A DNA stretch of 64,000 nucleotides from a bacterium (GCA_021790935.1 JAJYFL010000003.1:213561-277560), one strand, 5' to 3'; positions 37,889 through 45,795 are shown, numbered from the stretch's first letter. Notes: generated by a model not told the origin, from the letters alone. Made by a program: numbers and translations.

Positions 37889-38051
37889 AACAAAAAATGC
37901 GCTCCATCCGTCCGGAGGGCGCATTATCGTGCGAACGACACCATTGGGCGGCCCGCCCCGCGGGCGAGGGCCTCTGTCGGGCTTCACGTTTCGCGTCCTC
38001 GGTAGGCGCCTGGCGGCATTATCCTTGCGGGACCTACGGTCTTTGGAGCCG
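37889..38051 (-). ncRNA. Ribosomal protein L10 leader (rplJ leader RNA)
   Basis: The minus-strand transcript contains the conserved kink-turn elements of the L10 leader: AAAGACCGTAGGT at 38044-38032, GCAAGG at 38028-38023 and CCTACCGAGG at 38006-37997, in the expected order and spacing. Binding of L10(L12)4 to this fold represses rplJ-rplL in other bacteria. A GC-rich variable stem (around 37940-37975) and then a terminator-like hairpin follow before rplJ, so control by transcription attenuation is likely here. Confidence 0.82.
37891..37925 (-). terminator. Attenuator hairpin between L10 leader and rplJ
   Basis: On the minus strand AATGCG and CTCC pair with GGAG and CGCATT around an 8-base loop, followed directly by TTTTTTG, 20 bases before the rplJ start. 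It has the form of an intrinsic terminator and would allow premature termination when L10 binds the leader. Confidence 0.75.
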
Positions 38052-38057
38052 TCGGCA

Positions 38058-38086
38058 ATCATACCAAAGTTGCGTGACGGATGCAA
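38058..38086 (-). promoter_or_regulatory. Sigma-70-type promoter for rplJ-rplL
   Basis: Minus strand: TTGCAT at 38086-38081, a spacer of 17 bases, then TATGAT at 38063-38058 preceded by TGG (extended -10). Transcription would begin near 38051, just upstream of the L10 leader core. This is the best -35/-10 pair seen in the window. Confidence 0.75.
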
Positions 38087-38131
38087 CTGGGGGCGTCCGC
38101 CGGGCGGCTCGGGGGTCTCGGGGCTACGGCA

Positions 38132-38833
38132 TCAGGCGTGCGTCTTCACCTTGTTTGGGTCGACCTTCACCCCGGGGCCCATCGTGCTCGTCAGCGTGAT
38201 GCTGCGCAGATAGGTCCCCTTCGCGGCGGCCGGCTTCGCGCGCACGATCGCGTCGAGCAGCGTGTTGACGTTCTCGACGAGTTTCGGCTGGTCGAAGCTC
38301 GCTTTACCGACGATCGTATGCACGATACCGGTTTTGTCGAGCCGGTATTCGACCTTACCGGCCTTGATATCGCGAATCGCAGAGCCGACGTTCGGCGAGA
38401 CGGTACCGGCCTTGGGATTCGGCATCTTCTGCGCCAGGATTCGCCCTAGCTCTTTACCTACGGCGGCCATCATGTCCGGCGTCGCGACGGCGACGTCGAA
38501 GTCGGTGAATCCCGACTTCACCTTATCGATGAGATCTTGCTCGCCAACCAAATCCGCTCCGGCGGCCTCCGCTTCTCTCGCTTTGTCGCCTTTCGCGAAG
38601 GCAATGACCCGTACGGTGCGGCCCGTGCCGTTTGGCAGCAGCACGGTGCCGCGGACGTTTTGGTCGCTCTTCTTCGGGTCGACGCCCAAACGAACGTGTA
38701 CCTCGATCGTCTCGTCGAATTTCGCGGCGGCATTGTTCTTCACGATTGCGATCGCATCGGCGGGTTCGAAAAATTGCTTGCGGTCGAACGTCTCTACGAG
38801 CTTGCGGAAGCGCTTTCCATGCACGCGTGCCAT
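38132..38833 (-). CDS. rplA: Ribosomal protein uL1
   Basis: 233 residues, complete: N-terminal [36 protein letters not shown] near residue 38, and the signature [20 protein letters not shown] near 145. L1 binds 23S rRNA at the exit-site stalk and often represses its own rplK-rplA mRNA. The ATG is two bases after the rplK stop. Confidence 0.97.
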   Translation of the reverse strand: MARVHGKRFRKLVETFDRKQFFEPADAIAIVKNNAAAKFDETIEVHVRLGVDPKKSDQNVRGTVLLPNGTGRTVRVIAFAKGDKAREAEAAGADLVGEQDLIDKVKSGFTDFDVAVATPDMMAAVGKELGRILAQKMPNPKAGTVSPNVGSAIRDIKAGKVEYRLDKTGIVHTIVGKASFDQPKLVENVNTLLDAIVRAKPAAAKGTYLRSITLTSTMGPGVKVDPNKVKTHA

Positions 38834-38834
38834 C

Positions 38835-39260
38835 TTACGCTTCGACCTCCACGCCCATCGAGCGGGCCGTCCCGGCGATGATACGCTTGGCCATATCGAG
38901 ATCGTTGGCATTCAGATCGGGCATCTTCGTCTTCGCGATGGCCTCGATTTGATCTTGCGCGAGCTTGCCGACCTTATTGCGGTTGGGTTCCTTGGAGCCC
39001 GACTCTATTTTCAGGGCCTGTTTGATAAGGAACGACGCCGGGGGCGTCTTTGTGATAAATGTGAAGGTACGGTCTTCAAACACCGTAATCTCAACCGGAA
39101 CGATCATCCCCGCCTGCGATGCGGTACGCTCGTTGTACTGCTTGCAGAAGTCCATGATGTTCAGCGAATACGGTCCAAGCGCCGGGCCGATCGGCGGCGC
39201 GGGCGTCGCCTTTCCGGCGGGAATCTGTAGGCCGATCTTGCCTACCACTTTCTTTGCCAT
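38835..39260 (-). CDS. rplK: Ribosomal protein uL11
   Basis: 141 residues: N-terminal domain with [17 protein letters not shown] and the C-terminal RNA-binding domain ([22 protein letters not shown]). L11 forms the GTPase-associated centre with L10. AGGAG precedes the ATG. Followed within two bases by rplA. Confidence 0.97.
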   Translation of the reverse strand: MAKKVVGKIGLQIPAGKATPAPPIGPALGPYSLNIMDFCKQYNERTASQAGMIVPVEITVFEDRTFTFITKTPPASFLIKQALKIESGSKEPNRNKVGKLAQDQIEAIAKTKMPDLNANDLDMAKRIIAGTARSMGVEVEA

Positions 39261-39312
39261 GCTATCTCCTAACGATGCGCCGCGTCGCCGCCGCGCTTCT
39301 CCCCCTCCTTAA

Positions 39313-39346
39313 GGCCGGCTGCGGACGCGGGGGTAAGCGTCCGGCC
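39313..39346 (-). promoter_or_regulatory. Strong hairpin in the rplK 5' region
   Basis: GGACGC pairs with GCGTCC across the loop TTACCCCC, and outer GGCC bases extend it. It lies between nusG and rplK without a T run. It could be a processing site or an L1-binding translational operator, as known upstream of rplK in other bacteria; no L1-specific motif was identified. Confidence 0.35.
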
Positions 39347-39382
39347 AAAACGTTCTCGCGACTAGAAGGCTCTCGGAGCCTC

Positions 39383-40057
39383 CTATACTTTTTCGATCTG
39401 GTAAAATTCCAGCTCGACCGGCGTCTCGCGCCCGAAGATCGAGATGAGCGCGCGTACTCTCTCCTTCTCGGGCTGGATTTCGTCGACGATGCCCGTGAAA
39501 TCGAAGAATGGTCCCGACGTGACCTTGACGCGGTCGCCCTTCTTGAAGTCGATCTTCAGTTTGGGCGCTTCGATGCCCATCTGTTTGAGGATCGTCTTGA
39601 CTTCTTTTTCCTGCAAGGGAACGGGTTTCTCGCCCGCGCCCGGACTCCCGACGAACCCCGTCACGCCCGAAGTGTTTCGCACGACGTACCACGATTGATC
39701 GTCCATGTCCATCTCGACGAGTACGTAGCCGGGGAAGACTTTCTTCGGCGTGACCTTGCGCTTTCCGTCTTTGAACTCCACCTCGTCTTCCATCGGAACG
39801 AGGACGCGGAATATCTTTTCCTGCATGCTCATCGAATGGATGCGGCGCTCGAGATTGGCCTTTACCTTGTTCTCATAGCCGGAATAGGTATGGATGACGA
39901 ACCATTTTCGGCGGCTATCTTTCGCCGGGACGGGTGCGGCCAATTCGCGCGGATCGCCACCCTCCTCGGCCACGGAACCCTCTGCGACCGCGTCCGCTTC
40001 GATGACCGGCTCGCTATCGGGTTCGCCACGTTCCCGTTCTACGACGTAATCTTCCAT
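39383..40057 (-). CDS. nusG: Transcription termination/antitermination protein NusG
   Basis: 224 residues: an acidic N-terminal extension of about 48 residues, then the NGN domain (KWFVIHTYSGYENKVKANLE, GYVLVEMDMDDQSW) and a C-terminal KOW domain (FKKGDRVKVTSGPFFDFTG). NusG links RNA polymerase with Rho or the ribosome. The gene order rpmG-tRNA-Trp-secE-nusG-rplKAJL is the common bacterial one. Confidence 0.97.
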   Translation of the reverse strand: MEDYVVERERGEPDSEPVIEADAVAEGSVAEEGGDPRELAAPVPAKDSRRKWFVIHTYSGYENKVKANLERRIHSMSMQEKIFRVLVPMEDEVEFKDGKRKVTPKKVFPGYVLVEMDMDDQSWYVVRNTSGVTGFVGSPGAGEKPVPLQEKEVKTILKQMGIEAPKLKIDFKKGDRVKVTSGPFFDFTGIVDEIQPEKERVRALISIFGRETPVELEFYQIEKV

Positions 40058-40063
40058 TTTGCG

Positions 40064-40348
40064 TTAGACCGTATGGAGCTGGGTGAAGAGCCAGCCGAAG
40101 AGCTGGTCGCACGCAAATGTGAAGAGGCCGATACCCACGACAAGCACGATCGTAAGCACGGTTGCCGAGATCCATTCTTCCCGCGTGGGCCACGTTACGC
40201 GCTTGAGTTCGAGGATGACGCCGCGCACGAAATCCTGCGCGCTGGCCCGGCCGGCCTGACGCGTCGCAACGGCGCCGCTGCGGTTCAACGCGCTCTTTTT
40301 CTTCACGGCATCGCGCTGGGTCGGCGCGCCGCCGGGGGCCTTATTCAT
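40064..40348 (-). CDS. secE: Preprotein translocase subunit SecE
   Basis: 94 residues: a basic N-terminal region, the conserved amphipathic segment ELKRVTWPTREEW near residue 48 and one C-terminal membrane helix (ATVLTIVLVVGIGLFTFA). It is the small subunit of the SecYEG channel. nusG begins six bases after the stop. Confidence 0.95.
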   Translation of the reverse strand: MNKAPGGAPTQRDAVKKKSALNRSGAVATRQAGRASAQDFVRGVILELKRVTWPTREEWISATVLTIVLVVGIGLFTFACDQLFGWLFTQLHTV

Positions 40349-40373
40349 TGCTACGTCATCTCCTACAAGACTC

Positions 40374-40449
40374 TGGCAGGGCGGACAGGACTCGAACCTG
40401 CAACCGACGGTTTTGGAGACCGCAACTCTACCAATTGAGCTACCGCCCT
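40374..40449 (-). tRNA. tRNA-Trp (CCA anticodon)
   Basis: Acceptor AGGGCGG/CCGCCCT, D-arm TAGCTCAATTGGTAGAG, anticodon loop CTCCAAA with CCA, T-arm GCAGGTTCGAGTCCTGT, and encoded CCA end. It lies between rpmG and secE, the usual site for tRNA-Trp. Confidence 0.95.
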
Positions 40450-40459
40450 ATACGCCCCA

Positions 40460-40624
40460 CTACTTCGATTCGCGATGGGGCTTATGGCCGCGGCAGAACC
40501 GGCAGTACTTCTTGAGTTCTAAGCGGCCCGATGTCTTCTGCTTGTTTTTCTGTGTGTTGTAATTGCGTCGCTTGCACTCCGTGCACGCCATCACAACCAT
40601 AACGCGATTCTCTTTTTTGGCCAC
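40460..40624 (-). CDS. rpmG: Ribosomal protein bL33
   Basis: A 54-residue protein: [20 protein letters not shown], then [15 protein letters not shown]. The two Cys pairs (CTEC and CRFC) give the zinc-ribbon form of L33. GTG start with AGGTGA upstream; stop ten bases before tRNA-Trp. It is easily overlooked because of its size and GTG start. Confidence 0.93.
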   Translation of the reverse strand: MAKKENRVMVVMACTECKRRNYNTQKNKQKTSGRLELKKYCRFCRGHKPHRESK

Positions 40625-40757
40625 GCTCTGTCACCTGAACCCCGGTTGAGGGCCGACATTAAATAAACGGACCCGAGGTCCGTTCGACGCCCCATCTTAG
40701 CATACGGGGGCCTTTGCCACAAGTGTTTTCGCCGGGAAAAGGGCATCCCTCTTTTCT

Positions 40758-40834
40758 TGGTGCGCCCGACTGGAATCGAACCAGCAACCTTGGGCTTAGG
40801 AGTCCCCTGCTCTATCCGGTTGAGCTACGGGCGC
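40758..40834 (-). tRNA. tRNA-Arg (CCT anticodon)
   Basis: Acceptor GCGCCCG/CGGGCGC, D-arm TAGCTCAACCGGATAGAGC, anticodon loop CTCCTAA with CCT, T-arm GCTGGTTCGATTCCAGT and encoded CCA. The anticodon stem reads GGGGA/GCCCA, so its first and last pairs are purine-purine mismatches and only three G-C pairs remain. The anticodon assignment is firm; the stem is odd. Confidence 0.88.
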
Positions 40835-40922
40835 ACGAACCGCTCCGGTTGCTTACGACCGTGCCCCGATCAGCCCTCCAAGAGCGTTCGCCTAACGGGA
40901 GCCGGATCTCGGCTCATCCCAT

Positions 40923-41079
40923 CTAGGAGACCCTCGCAGTTCAGTCGCTTTCGGATTCGGCGCCGAACTTTGTTCGGAGACGAGGCACGAAGCCGTAGCT
41001 TCGTGACCGATGAGCAACGAAGTATTCGGGCAAAAGGCGGCCAAGGACGGAAACGTGCTTAATGCCGAGGGCCTCCTAG
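40923..41079. repeat. MITE-like palindromic element, copy 1
   Basis: 157 bases bounded by inverted termini CTAGGAGACCCTCG and CGAGGGCCTCCTAG (14 bases, one mismatch). The interior holds TTTCGGATTCGGCGCCGAAC, shared exactly with copy 2 at 55735-55814, and a perfect CACGAAGC-CGTA-GCTTCGTG hairpin not present in copy 2. It occupies most of the gap between tRNA-Arg and the next gene. No coding frame in it looks real. Confidence 0.65.
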
Positions 41080-41129
41080 AGTAACGCGTTGCGTTCGTGG
41101 GAAAGAAAGGCTCTAAGGGAGCATGCGAA

Positions 41130-42077
41130 GTGGGAACCGCGCGCGAGATCGATGCCGTCGACTATCAGACGCTGGAGCGCCAGGTTGTGTCGTTGCTCGA
41201 AGACGAGAACGATTTCATCGCCAATACCGCAAACTTCGCTGCCTTCGTCTTCCATGAAATTCCCGCCGTGAATTGGGCGGGTTTCTACTTCCCCGAGGCC
41301 GCTGGGCTGGTCTTGGGACCCTTCGGTGGGAGACCGGCGTGCACGCGCCTTCCGCGCGACCGAGGAGTATGCAGTGCCGCCTTCGGCTCCGGCCGAACCG
41401 TAATCGTAGACGACGTACTTGCCTACGCGGATCACATCGCCTGCGACTCCTCCTCGCGCTCCGAGATCGTCGTTCCGCTCATGCTCGATCGAACGGTTGT
41501 CGGCGTCTTCGACGTCGACAGCCCCATCGCGTCGCGCTTCACGCAGCGCGATGCGCGTGGGCTCGAGCGCTTGATCGAGCGGCTACTTGAACGGACGCCG
41601 TTCCCGGAGCGCTACAAAGCATCTCGCGACGTATCTCGCAGCGAAGGGACGCGCATTAAAGAACGCATCGACATACACACGTGCCGCAACCACCACGTCG
41701 TCCTTCGTTACCTGGTCGACGAGATTGCGAAGGCAGCGAACGATCCGGCGTCGATCGCCCCCTATCTGGCGCGCCTGCGCTCCATACTGCTGGCTCACCT
41801 GAATATCGAGGACAACTGGCTCTACCCGCAGTTGGCGCGCAGTCCGAATCCCGCCGTACGGAGCAAGGCCGAGCGCTACACGCGCGAAATGGGCGGGCTG
41901 CGGGACGGCTTTGCGGCGCTCTGGGTGCGCTGGGGAGATCCCGGCGCGATCGAGGGCGCCCCGGAGGCTTGGCAGCGGGACTGGCAACCGTTCGAGCGTG
42001 CGATGTCAGCTCGAATGGATGCGGAGGACAACGATCTCTACGCCGCAGCCGAGGCAGCCACCGCCGAGACGGCGTGA
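41130..42077 (+). CDS. Free methionine-(R)-sulfoxide reductase fused to a hemerythrin-like domain
   Basis: 315 residues. Residues 1-155 are a GAF-domain fRMsr (MsrC/YebR type), which reduces free methionine-R-sulfoxide: VNWAGFYFPE, LVLGPFGGRPACTRLP, RGVCSAAF and HIACDSSSRSEIVVPL. The three redox cysteines fall at about 71, 81 and 105, with the same 10- and 24-residue spacing as in E. coli MsrC. Residues 175-310 form a four-helix hemerythrin-like domain with IHTCRNHHVVLRYL and the HXXXE element HLNIEDNWLYPQL; the final helix has MDAEDNDLYAA, where the usual His is Glu. The GTG start is chosen for its AAGGGAG site; a GTG 11 codons upstream is possible. Confidence 0.83.
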   Translation: MGTAREIDAVDYQTLERQVVSLLEDENDFIANTANFAAFVFHEIPAVNWAGFYFPEAAGLVLGPFGGRPACTRLPRDRGVCSAAFGSGRTVIVDDVLAYADHIACDSSSRSEIVVPLMLDRTVVGVFDVDSPIASRFTQRDARGLERLIERLLERTPFPERYKASRDVSRSEGTRIKERIDIHTCRNHHVVLRYLVDEIAKAANDPASIAPYLARLRSILLAHLNIEDNWLYPQLARSPNPAVRSKAERYTREMGGLRDGFAALWVRWGDPGAIEGAPEAWQRDWQPFERAMSARMDAEDNDLYAAAEAATAETA

Positions 42078-42105
42078 GGGCCCGCACGAGGCCCTCACAA
42101 TCTTT
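42075..42105 (+). terminator. Hairpin terminator overlapping the fRMsr stop codon
   Basis: TGAGGGCC at 42075-42082 pairs perfectly with GGCCCTCA at 42090-42097, followed by CAATCTTT. The TGA of the gene is the first triplet of the stem. It also separates the gene from the tRNA on the other strand. Confidence 0.65.
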
Positions 42106-42177
42106 AGCCGTTGATGGGGATTGAACCCATGGCCTCGTCCTTACCAAGGACGTGCTCTACCACTGAGCTACAACGGC
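42106..42177 (-). tRNA. tRNA-Thr (GGT anticodon)
   Basis: Acceptor GCCGTTG/CAACGGC, anticodon stem CGTCC/GGACG with loop TTGGTAA, T-arm ATGGGTTCAATCCCCAT. CCA is not encoded. Confidence 0.95.
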
Positions 42178-42194
42178 GTCCGCACGGCCCGCGA

Positions 42195-42268
42195 TGGAGC
42201 GGGCGGCGGGAATCGAACCCGCGACTTCTGCTTGGAAGGCAGAGGCATTACCACTATGCAACGCCCGC
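42195..42268 (-). tRNA. tRNA-Gly (TCC anticodon)
   Basis: Acceptor GCGGGCG/CGCCCGC, D-arm TTGCATAGTGGTAATGC, anticodon stem TCTGC/GCAGA with loop CTTCCAA, T-arm CGCGGGTTCGATTCCCGC and encoded CCA. Confidence 0.95.
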
Positions 42269-42317
42269 ACGGGCCTCCGTCAACTTCTTACCGGCGGATG
42301 GACTTCCTGTAGCGCAC

Positions 42318-43499
42318 CTAGCCGACGGCCGCCATCGGAGCGATCTCGGCATCGGTCAGGTAGCAGCCCGGATCCGAGGCCCACAAGTCGCCCGTCACGT
42401 TATAGGCACGTGCTCGAAAGTTTCCGCCGCAGATTGCCAGGAAGCGGCAGTCGGCGCACCGGCCGTGCAACTTCGTCGTGCGACTGCGCAGAGCGGCCAG
42501 GATCTGATTCCCAGCGTCGGTCCAGATCTCGCTAAAGCGCCGCTCCTTTACGTTGCCGAGAACGACGCTCTGAAAGAACTGGTCCGGATGAACGTTGCCT
42601 TGGGTATCGATATCGCCGATGCCGATACCCGACGAATTCTTGCCGCCGCCGTTCCAGAGCAGCAACTCGTATGCGCGCTCGGCTGCGCCGGGGTCTTCTT
42701 CGAGAAGGCTTAAATAAAGGTACGCCGCATCGGCGTGGTTGTCGACGGTGAGAATCTCACGCGGCGTCCCCTTCGCAGCGAACTCGCGCGTTCGCCGGAA
42801 TATCGTCTCAAGCGCGGCACGCGTCTCCTCTGGAGTCAATCCTTCGGTGGAACGGCCACGGCCCGTCGGCACCAAATGATAGAAACAAGCGCGCTCGATA
42901 TCTTCGGCGTCGATAAAATCGAATATCTTGTCAAGATCGGCGACGGTCTGCGAGGTCAGCGTTAACCGTAGGCCGACTTTTTGCCCAACGGCCTTGCAGT
43001 TACGGATGCCGCGTACGGCTCGGTCGAAAGCTCCTACGACCCCGCGGAACAGATCGTTGGTCGGGCCGATGCCGTCGAGCGAGATGCCGACGTACGAAAA
43101 CCCGATCTCGCGGATGCGGCTCGCGGCTTTCTCGTCGATCAGCGTACCGTTGGTCGAGAGGGTGAACTTGAGGCCAAGCGAGCGGCCGTATGAGGCAAGT
43201 TCCAGGATGTCGCGCCGCGCGAGCGGCTCGCCGCCCGAAAGCAGCACGGCCGGCACGCCGAATGCCGCAAGATCGTCCAGCAGTGCCTTGCCCTGCTCGA
43301 AGGTAAGCTCTCCGTCATATCGCTGCGCTGCCGAATCGCTGTAGCAATGGACGCAGCGCAGATTGCACGTGCGCGAGACGTTCCAGACCACGACGGGCTT
43401 GCGGTCGCCGGCGCTTCGTGGGGCATCGGAGCCGCGTCCGTAGCGCAGGCCGTCCATGGGCTGTTCGAGATCGCACAGCAGACGCGTTACGTTAAGCAC
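42318..43499 (-). CDS. ahbC: Radical SAM/SPASM 12,18-didecarboxysiroheme deacetylase-type protein (AhbC)
   Basis: 393 residues. AhbC removes acetate side chains from didecarboxysiroheme to give Fe-coproporphyrin III in the siroheme-dependent heme pathway. The radical SAM motif CNLRCVHCYSD is near residue 45 (after VVVWNVSRT), then LLSGGEPLARRD and GFSYVGISLDGIGPTND. The C-terminal part has TVDNHADAAYLYL, DTQGNVHPDQFF and the SPASM-type cysteines CADCRFLAICGGNFRARA, all closely AhbC-like. A GTG start overlaps the upstream radical SAM gene by eight bases with GAGAGG before it. Confidence 0.86.
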   Translation of the reverse strand: MLNVTRLLCDLEQPMDGLRYGRGSDAPRSAGDRKPVVVWNVSRTCNLRCVHCYSDSAAQRYDGELTFEQGKALLDDLAAFGVPAVLLSGGEPLARRDILELASYGRSLGLKFTLSTNGTLIDEKAASRIREIGFSYVGISLDGIGPTNDLFRGVVGAFDRAVRGIRNCKAVGQKVGLRLTLTSQTVADLDKIFDFIDAEDIERACFYHLVPTGRGRSTEGLTPEETRAALETIFRRTREFAAKGTPREILTVDNHADAAYLYLSLLEEDPGAAERAYELLLWNGGGKNSSGIGIGDIDTQGNVHPDQFFQSVVLGNVKERRFSEIWTDAGNQILAALRSRTTKLHGRCADCRFLAICGGNFRARAYNVTGDLWASDPGCYLTDAEIAPMAAVG

Positions 43500-44583
43500 T
43501 TAAAACCTCTCTTGTCGTAGCCGCCGGACGGTAACTGCAGGACGGCTCTTCTGCAAACGCATCGCCGGTGAACCCGTATGCGCGGGCGCGCGAACCGCCG
43601 CACATGTACCGGAACTCGCAGAGCCCGCATTTGCCGCCGAAGTCGTCGGGACGGCGCAATCTCTTCATGATCGGATCGTTACGATAGATATCGATCAAGC
43701 GGGCGTCCCGCACGTTTCCGGCCTCGTAGGGCAAAAACCCGCTGGGGTAGACCTCGCCGGTATGCGAGATGAAGACGAATCCGCGTCCGTCGCCGATTGC
43801 GCCGAAGCGCAAGGGCGCCGGTTCGGCGTTTTCCGGGCGCTCGCGAGGCGGCATCTGCGCTTCGCGCTGCGCGACGAAACGACGGTAATGCGGCGCCTCG
43901 GTGGTCTTCACGGCGAAGGGCGCTCCGGTCGCGACGCGGTAGAGTTTCCCGAAGGCCGCCTCGGTCTCGCGGGCGTCCAAACATTCCGACTGCTGCGCGC
44001 GCCCTACGGGTACGAGGAAGAATACGCTCCAAAGAGCGATTCCGAGCGGTTTCATCAACTCGCCCATCTCTTCGATGCGCGCGTGGTTGAAACGCGAGAT
44101 AGTCGTATTGATCTGCACTTGGATGCCGGCGCGTTGCGCCATGGCTATTCCTTCGATCGTTCGCTTATACGATCCGCGAACGCCGCGAAACGCATCGTGC
44201 GCTTGCGCGTCGGGGGCGTCGATGCTGAGCGAGATGCGGCGGCAGCCCGCCTGCGCGAGCCGGTCGAGCGCGTTTTGAGTTAGACGGCCGGTCGCACTCG
44301 GCGAAACGGCTACGCGTAAGCCCTTACTCGTACCGTACTCGACGATCTTGTAGATGTCGTCGCGCATGAGCGGATCGCCGCCCGTGAGAACGAACAGGGG
44401 TTTCCCGCATTCGGTCACTGCGTCGACCAGCGCGAACGCCTCAGTCGTCGTCAACTCGCGCGGATTCCGGTAGGGACTCGCTTCGGCACGGCAATGCCGG
44501 CAGGCAAGCGCGCAGGCACGGGTAAGTTCCCAAATAACGATGCGCGGGGCGTCGTCATACGTTGAGGTAACAGGCATCTGCAT
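43492..44583 (-). CDS. Radical SAM/SPASM protein, AhbD/TIGR04053-type
   Basis: 363 residues: radical SAM motif CALACRHCRAEA near residue 24 after RIVIWELTRA, VLTGGDPLMRDD near 68, and a SPASM tail with CGLCEFRYMCGGSRARAYG. It resembles the TIGR04053 group and AhbD, which decarboxylates the propionates of Fe-coproporphyrin III to make heme. Overlap with ahbC supports a heme role. AhbD-like proteins are hard to separate from NirJ and peptide-modifying relatives, so the name is tentative. A -10-like TATGCT lies seven bases before the ATG at 44583; an ATG two codons later is possible. Confidence 0.76.
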   Translation of the reverse strand: MQMPVTSTYDDAPRIVIWELTRACALACRHCRAEASPYRNPRELTTTEAFALVDAVTECGKPLFVLTGGDPLMRDDIYKIVEYGTSKGLRVAVSPSATGRLTQNALDRLAQAGCRRISLSIDAPDAQAHDAFRGVRGSYKRTIEGIAMAQRAGIQVQINTTISRFNHARIEEMGELMKPLGIALWSVFFLVPVGRAQQSECLDARETEAAFGKLYRVATGAPFAVKTTEAPHYRRFVAQREAQMPPRERPENAEPAPLRFGAIGDGRGFVFISHTGEVYPSGFLPYEAGNVRDARLIDIYRNDPIMKRLRRPDDFGGKCGLCEFRYMCGGSRARAYGFTGDAFAEEPSCSYRPAATTREVLSA

Positions 44584-44590
44584 CAGAACC

Positions 44591-44596
44591 AGCATA
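44591..44596 (-). promoter_or_regulatory. Candidate -10 box of a leaderless promoter
   Basis: Minus-strand TATGCT ends seven bases before the ATG at 44583. The same TATGCTGG core precedes xfp. The 45-base gap to the divergent gene at 44629 must also hold that gene's promoter. Confidence 0.35.
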
Positions 44597-44628
44597 GCAT
44601 TACGAGGTAGCACGATTGTGAAGAAATC

Positions 44629-45762
44629 GTGAACGGGCGCCCTAAAACCGTACCCCATCCCGCAATCCCGTTTTCGTTCTTCGCGACCGGATTAGCCGCC
44701 ATCGGCGGCGCCATCCTGTGGCCCATCGTCCAGGAGCCCTCACGGCTCGCGCTGCTGCACCTGCTCGTCGTCGGCGGCTACGCGACGATCGCGATGGGCG
44801 CCCTCTACCAGTTCGTTCCCGTCGTCGGGATGTCCACGCTGCGCGGCGCACCTTTCGCATTCGTCCATCTCATGCTCGCGGTGGCTGGAACGTGCCTCAT
44901 CGTGAGCGGATTCGCTCTCTCTCGGCCGGCGTTACTGCTAGCAGGCGGCGAGTTGCAGATTGCTGGAATAGTGATCCAAGTCGCCATTCTGGGTGCGACC
45001 CTCTGGCGCGGATCGCGCGCCGTCCCGGCGCGCGGCGCATCGTTAGCGCTCGGCTGGTTCGCCGCAACGGCCGTGGCCGGGAGCCTGCTCGCCGACCGCT
45101 TGCAGCACGGGCTCCCCACGGGACGCTTGGTCGGCGTTCACGCCCTGCTCGGGCTCGCTGGTTTTTTTGGAACGCTGATTGCCACGGTGTCGTTCAGGCT
45201 GCTCCGAATGTTCGAACGCTACGACCTCGAATCGCGCACCGCGCTGCGCGGCATCTCGGTCGGCGCAGCAGCCGCGCTCGCGATTTTTTTCGGGCGCGCC
45301 GGCACGATTGCCCTGATCGCGGTGGCACTTCTCCTGGCGGGCGATCTCATCGATGTCCTGCGGCATCGCAGCCCGGCCTACCAACGCGAGACGCTGCTCT
45401 ACACGATCGCGTCGAGTGCCGGAGCCATCGGCGCCGCTATCGCGGCATTCGCCGGGTGGTGGTATGGTGCGGTCGTGCTGGCGGCGTGGTTCTTCGTCGG
45501 CTGTGCCGTCGTCGGCTACATCCAGCGCATCGTTCCTTTCATTTGGTGGATCCAGCGCGCCCGTCGCGAAGGCGTCAAACACATTCCGACCCTCGGCCGC
45601 ATGAACCAAAGCCAGCTCGGCCACGCGATCCTAGCGCTGTGGGTCGTCGCCGGAGTGTGGATGCTTGCCGCACCGCTGGACCGAGGCCCGGCATTTGTGG
45701 CGCTGGCAGCCTGGATCGCGCTGCTCGCGCAGCTCTCCCGCCCCTTCGTTCTTCGGCGCTGA
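44629..45762 (+). CDS. Multi-pass membrane protein, possibly heme-copper-oxidase-subunit-I-like
   Basis: 377 residues with about 11-12 hydrophobic helices and very short loops. Conserved-looking His residues lie inside membrane segments (LALLHLLVVGGYATIAMG near residue 43, FVHLMLAVAG near 82, GVHALLGLAGFFG near 173), as in heme-binding oxidase subunits and their relatives. GYIQRIVPFIWW follows near residue 295. I cannot place it in a named family. It starts with GTG and is divergent from the heme-synthesis radical SAM pair, 45 bases away, which makes a heme-related function reasonable but unproven. Confidence 0.65.
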   Translation: MNGRPKTVPHPAIPFSFFATGLAAIGGAILWPIVQEPSRLALLHLLVVGGYATIAMGALYQFVPVVGMSTLRGAPFAFVHLMLAVAGTCLIVSGFALSRPALLLAGGELQIAGIVIQVAILGATLWRGSRAVPARGASLALGWFAATAVAGSLLADRLQHGLPTGRLVGVHALLGLAGFFGTLIATVSFRLLRMFERYDLESRTALRGISVGAAAALAIFFGRAGTIALIAVALLLAGDLIDVLRHRSPAYQRETLLYTIASSAGAIGAAIAAFAGWWYGAVVLAAWFFVGCAVVGYIQRIVPFIWWIQRARREGVKHIPTLGRMNQSQLGHAILALWVVAGVWMLAAPLDRGPAFVALAAWIALLAQLSRPFVLRR

Positions 45763-45795
45763 CGCACCGGGTAGAATCTCGATACGTGCGGCGAT

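Noticed and set aside
40757..41062. Open frame beginning VRPTGIEPATLGLGVP
   Set aside because: It is the complement of tRNA-Arg read as protein, a well-known spurious annotation. Similar frames at 39254-40438 (tRNA-Trp), 42111-42713, 42194-42535, 46986-47222 and 47079-47297 were dropped for the same reason.
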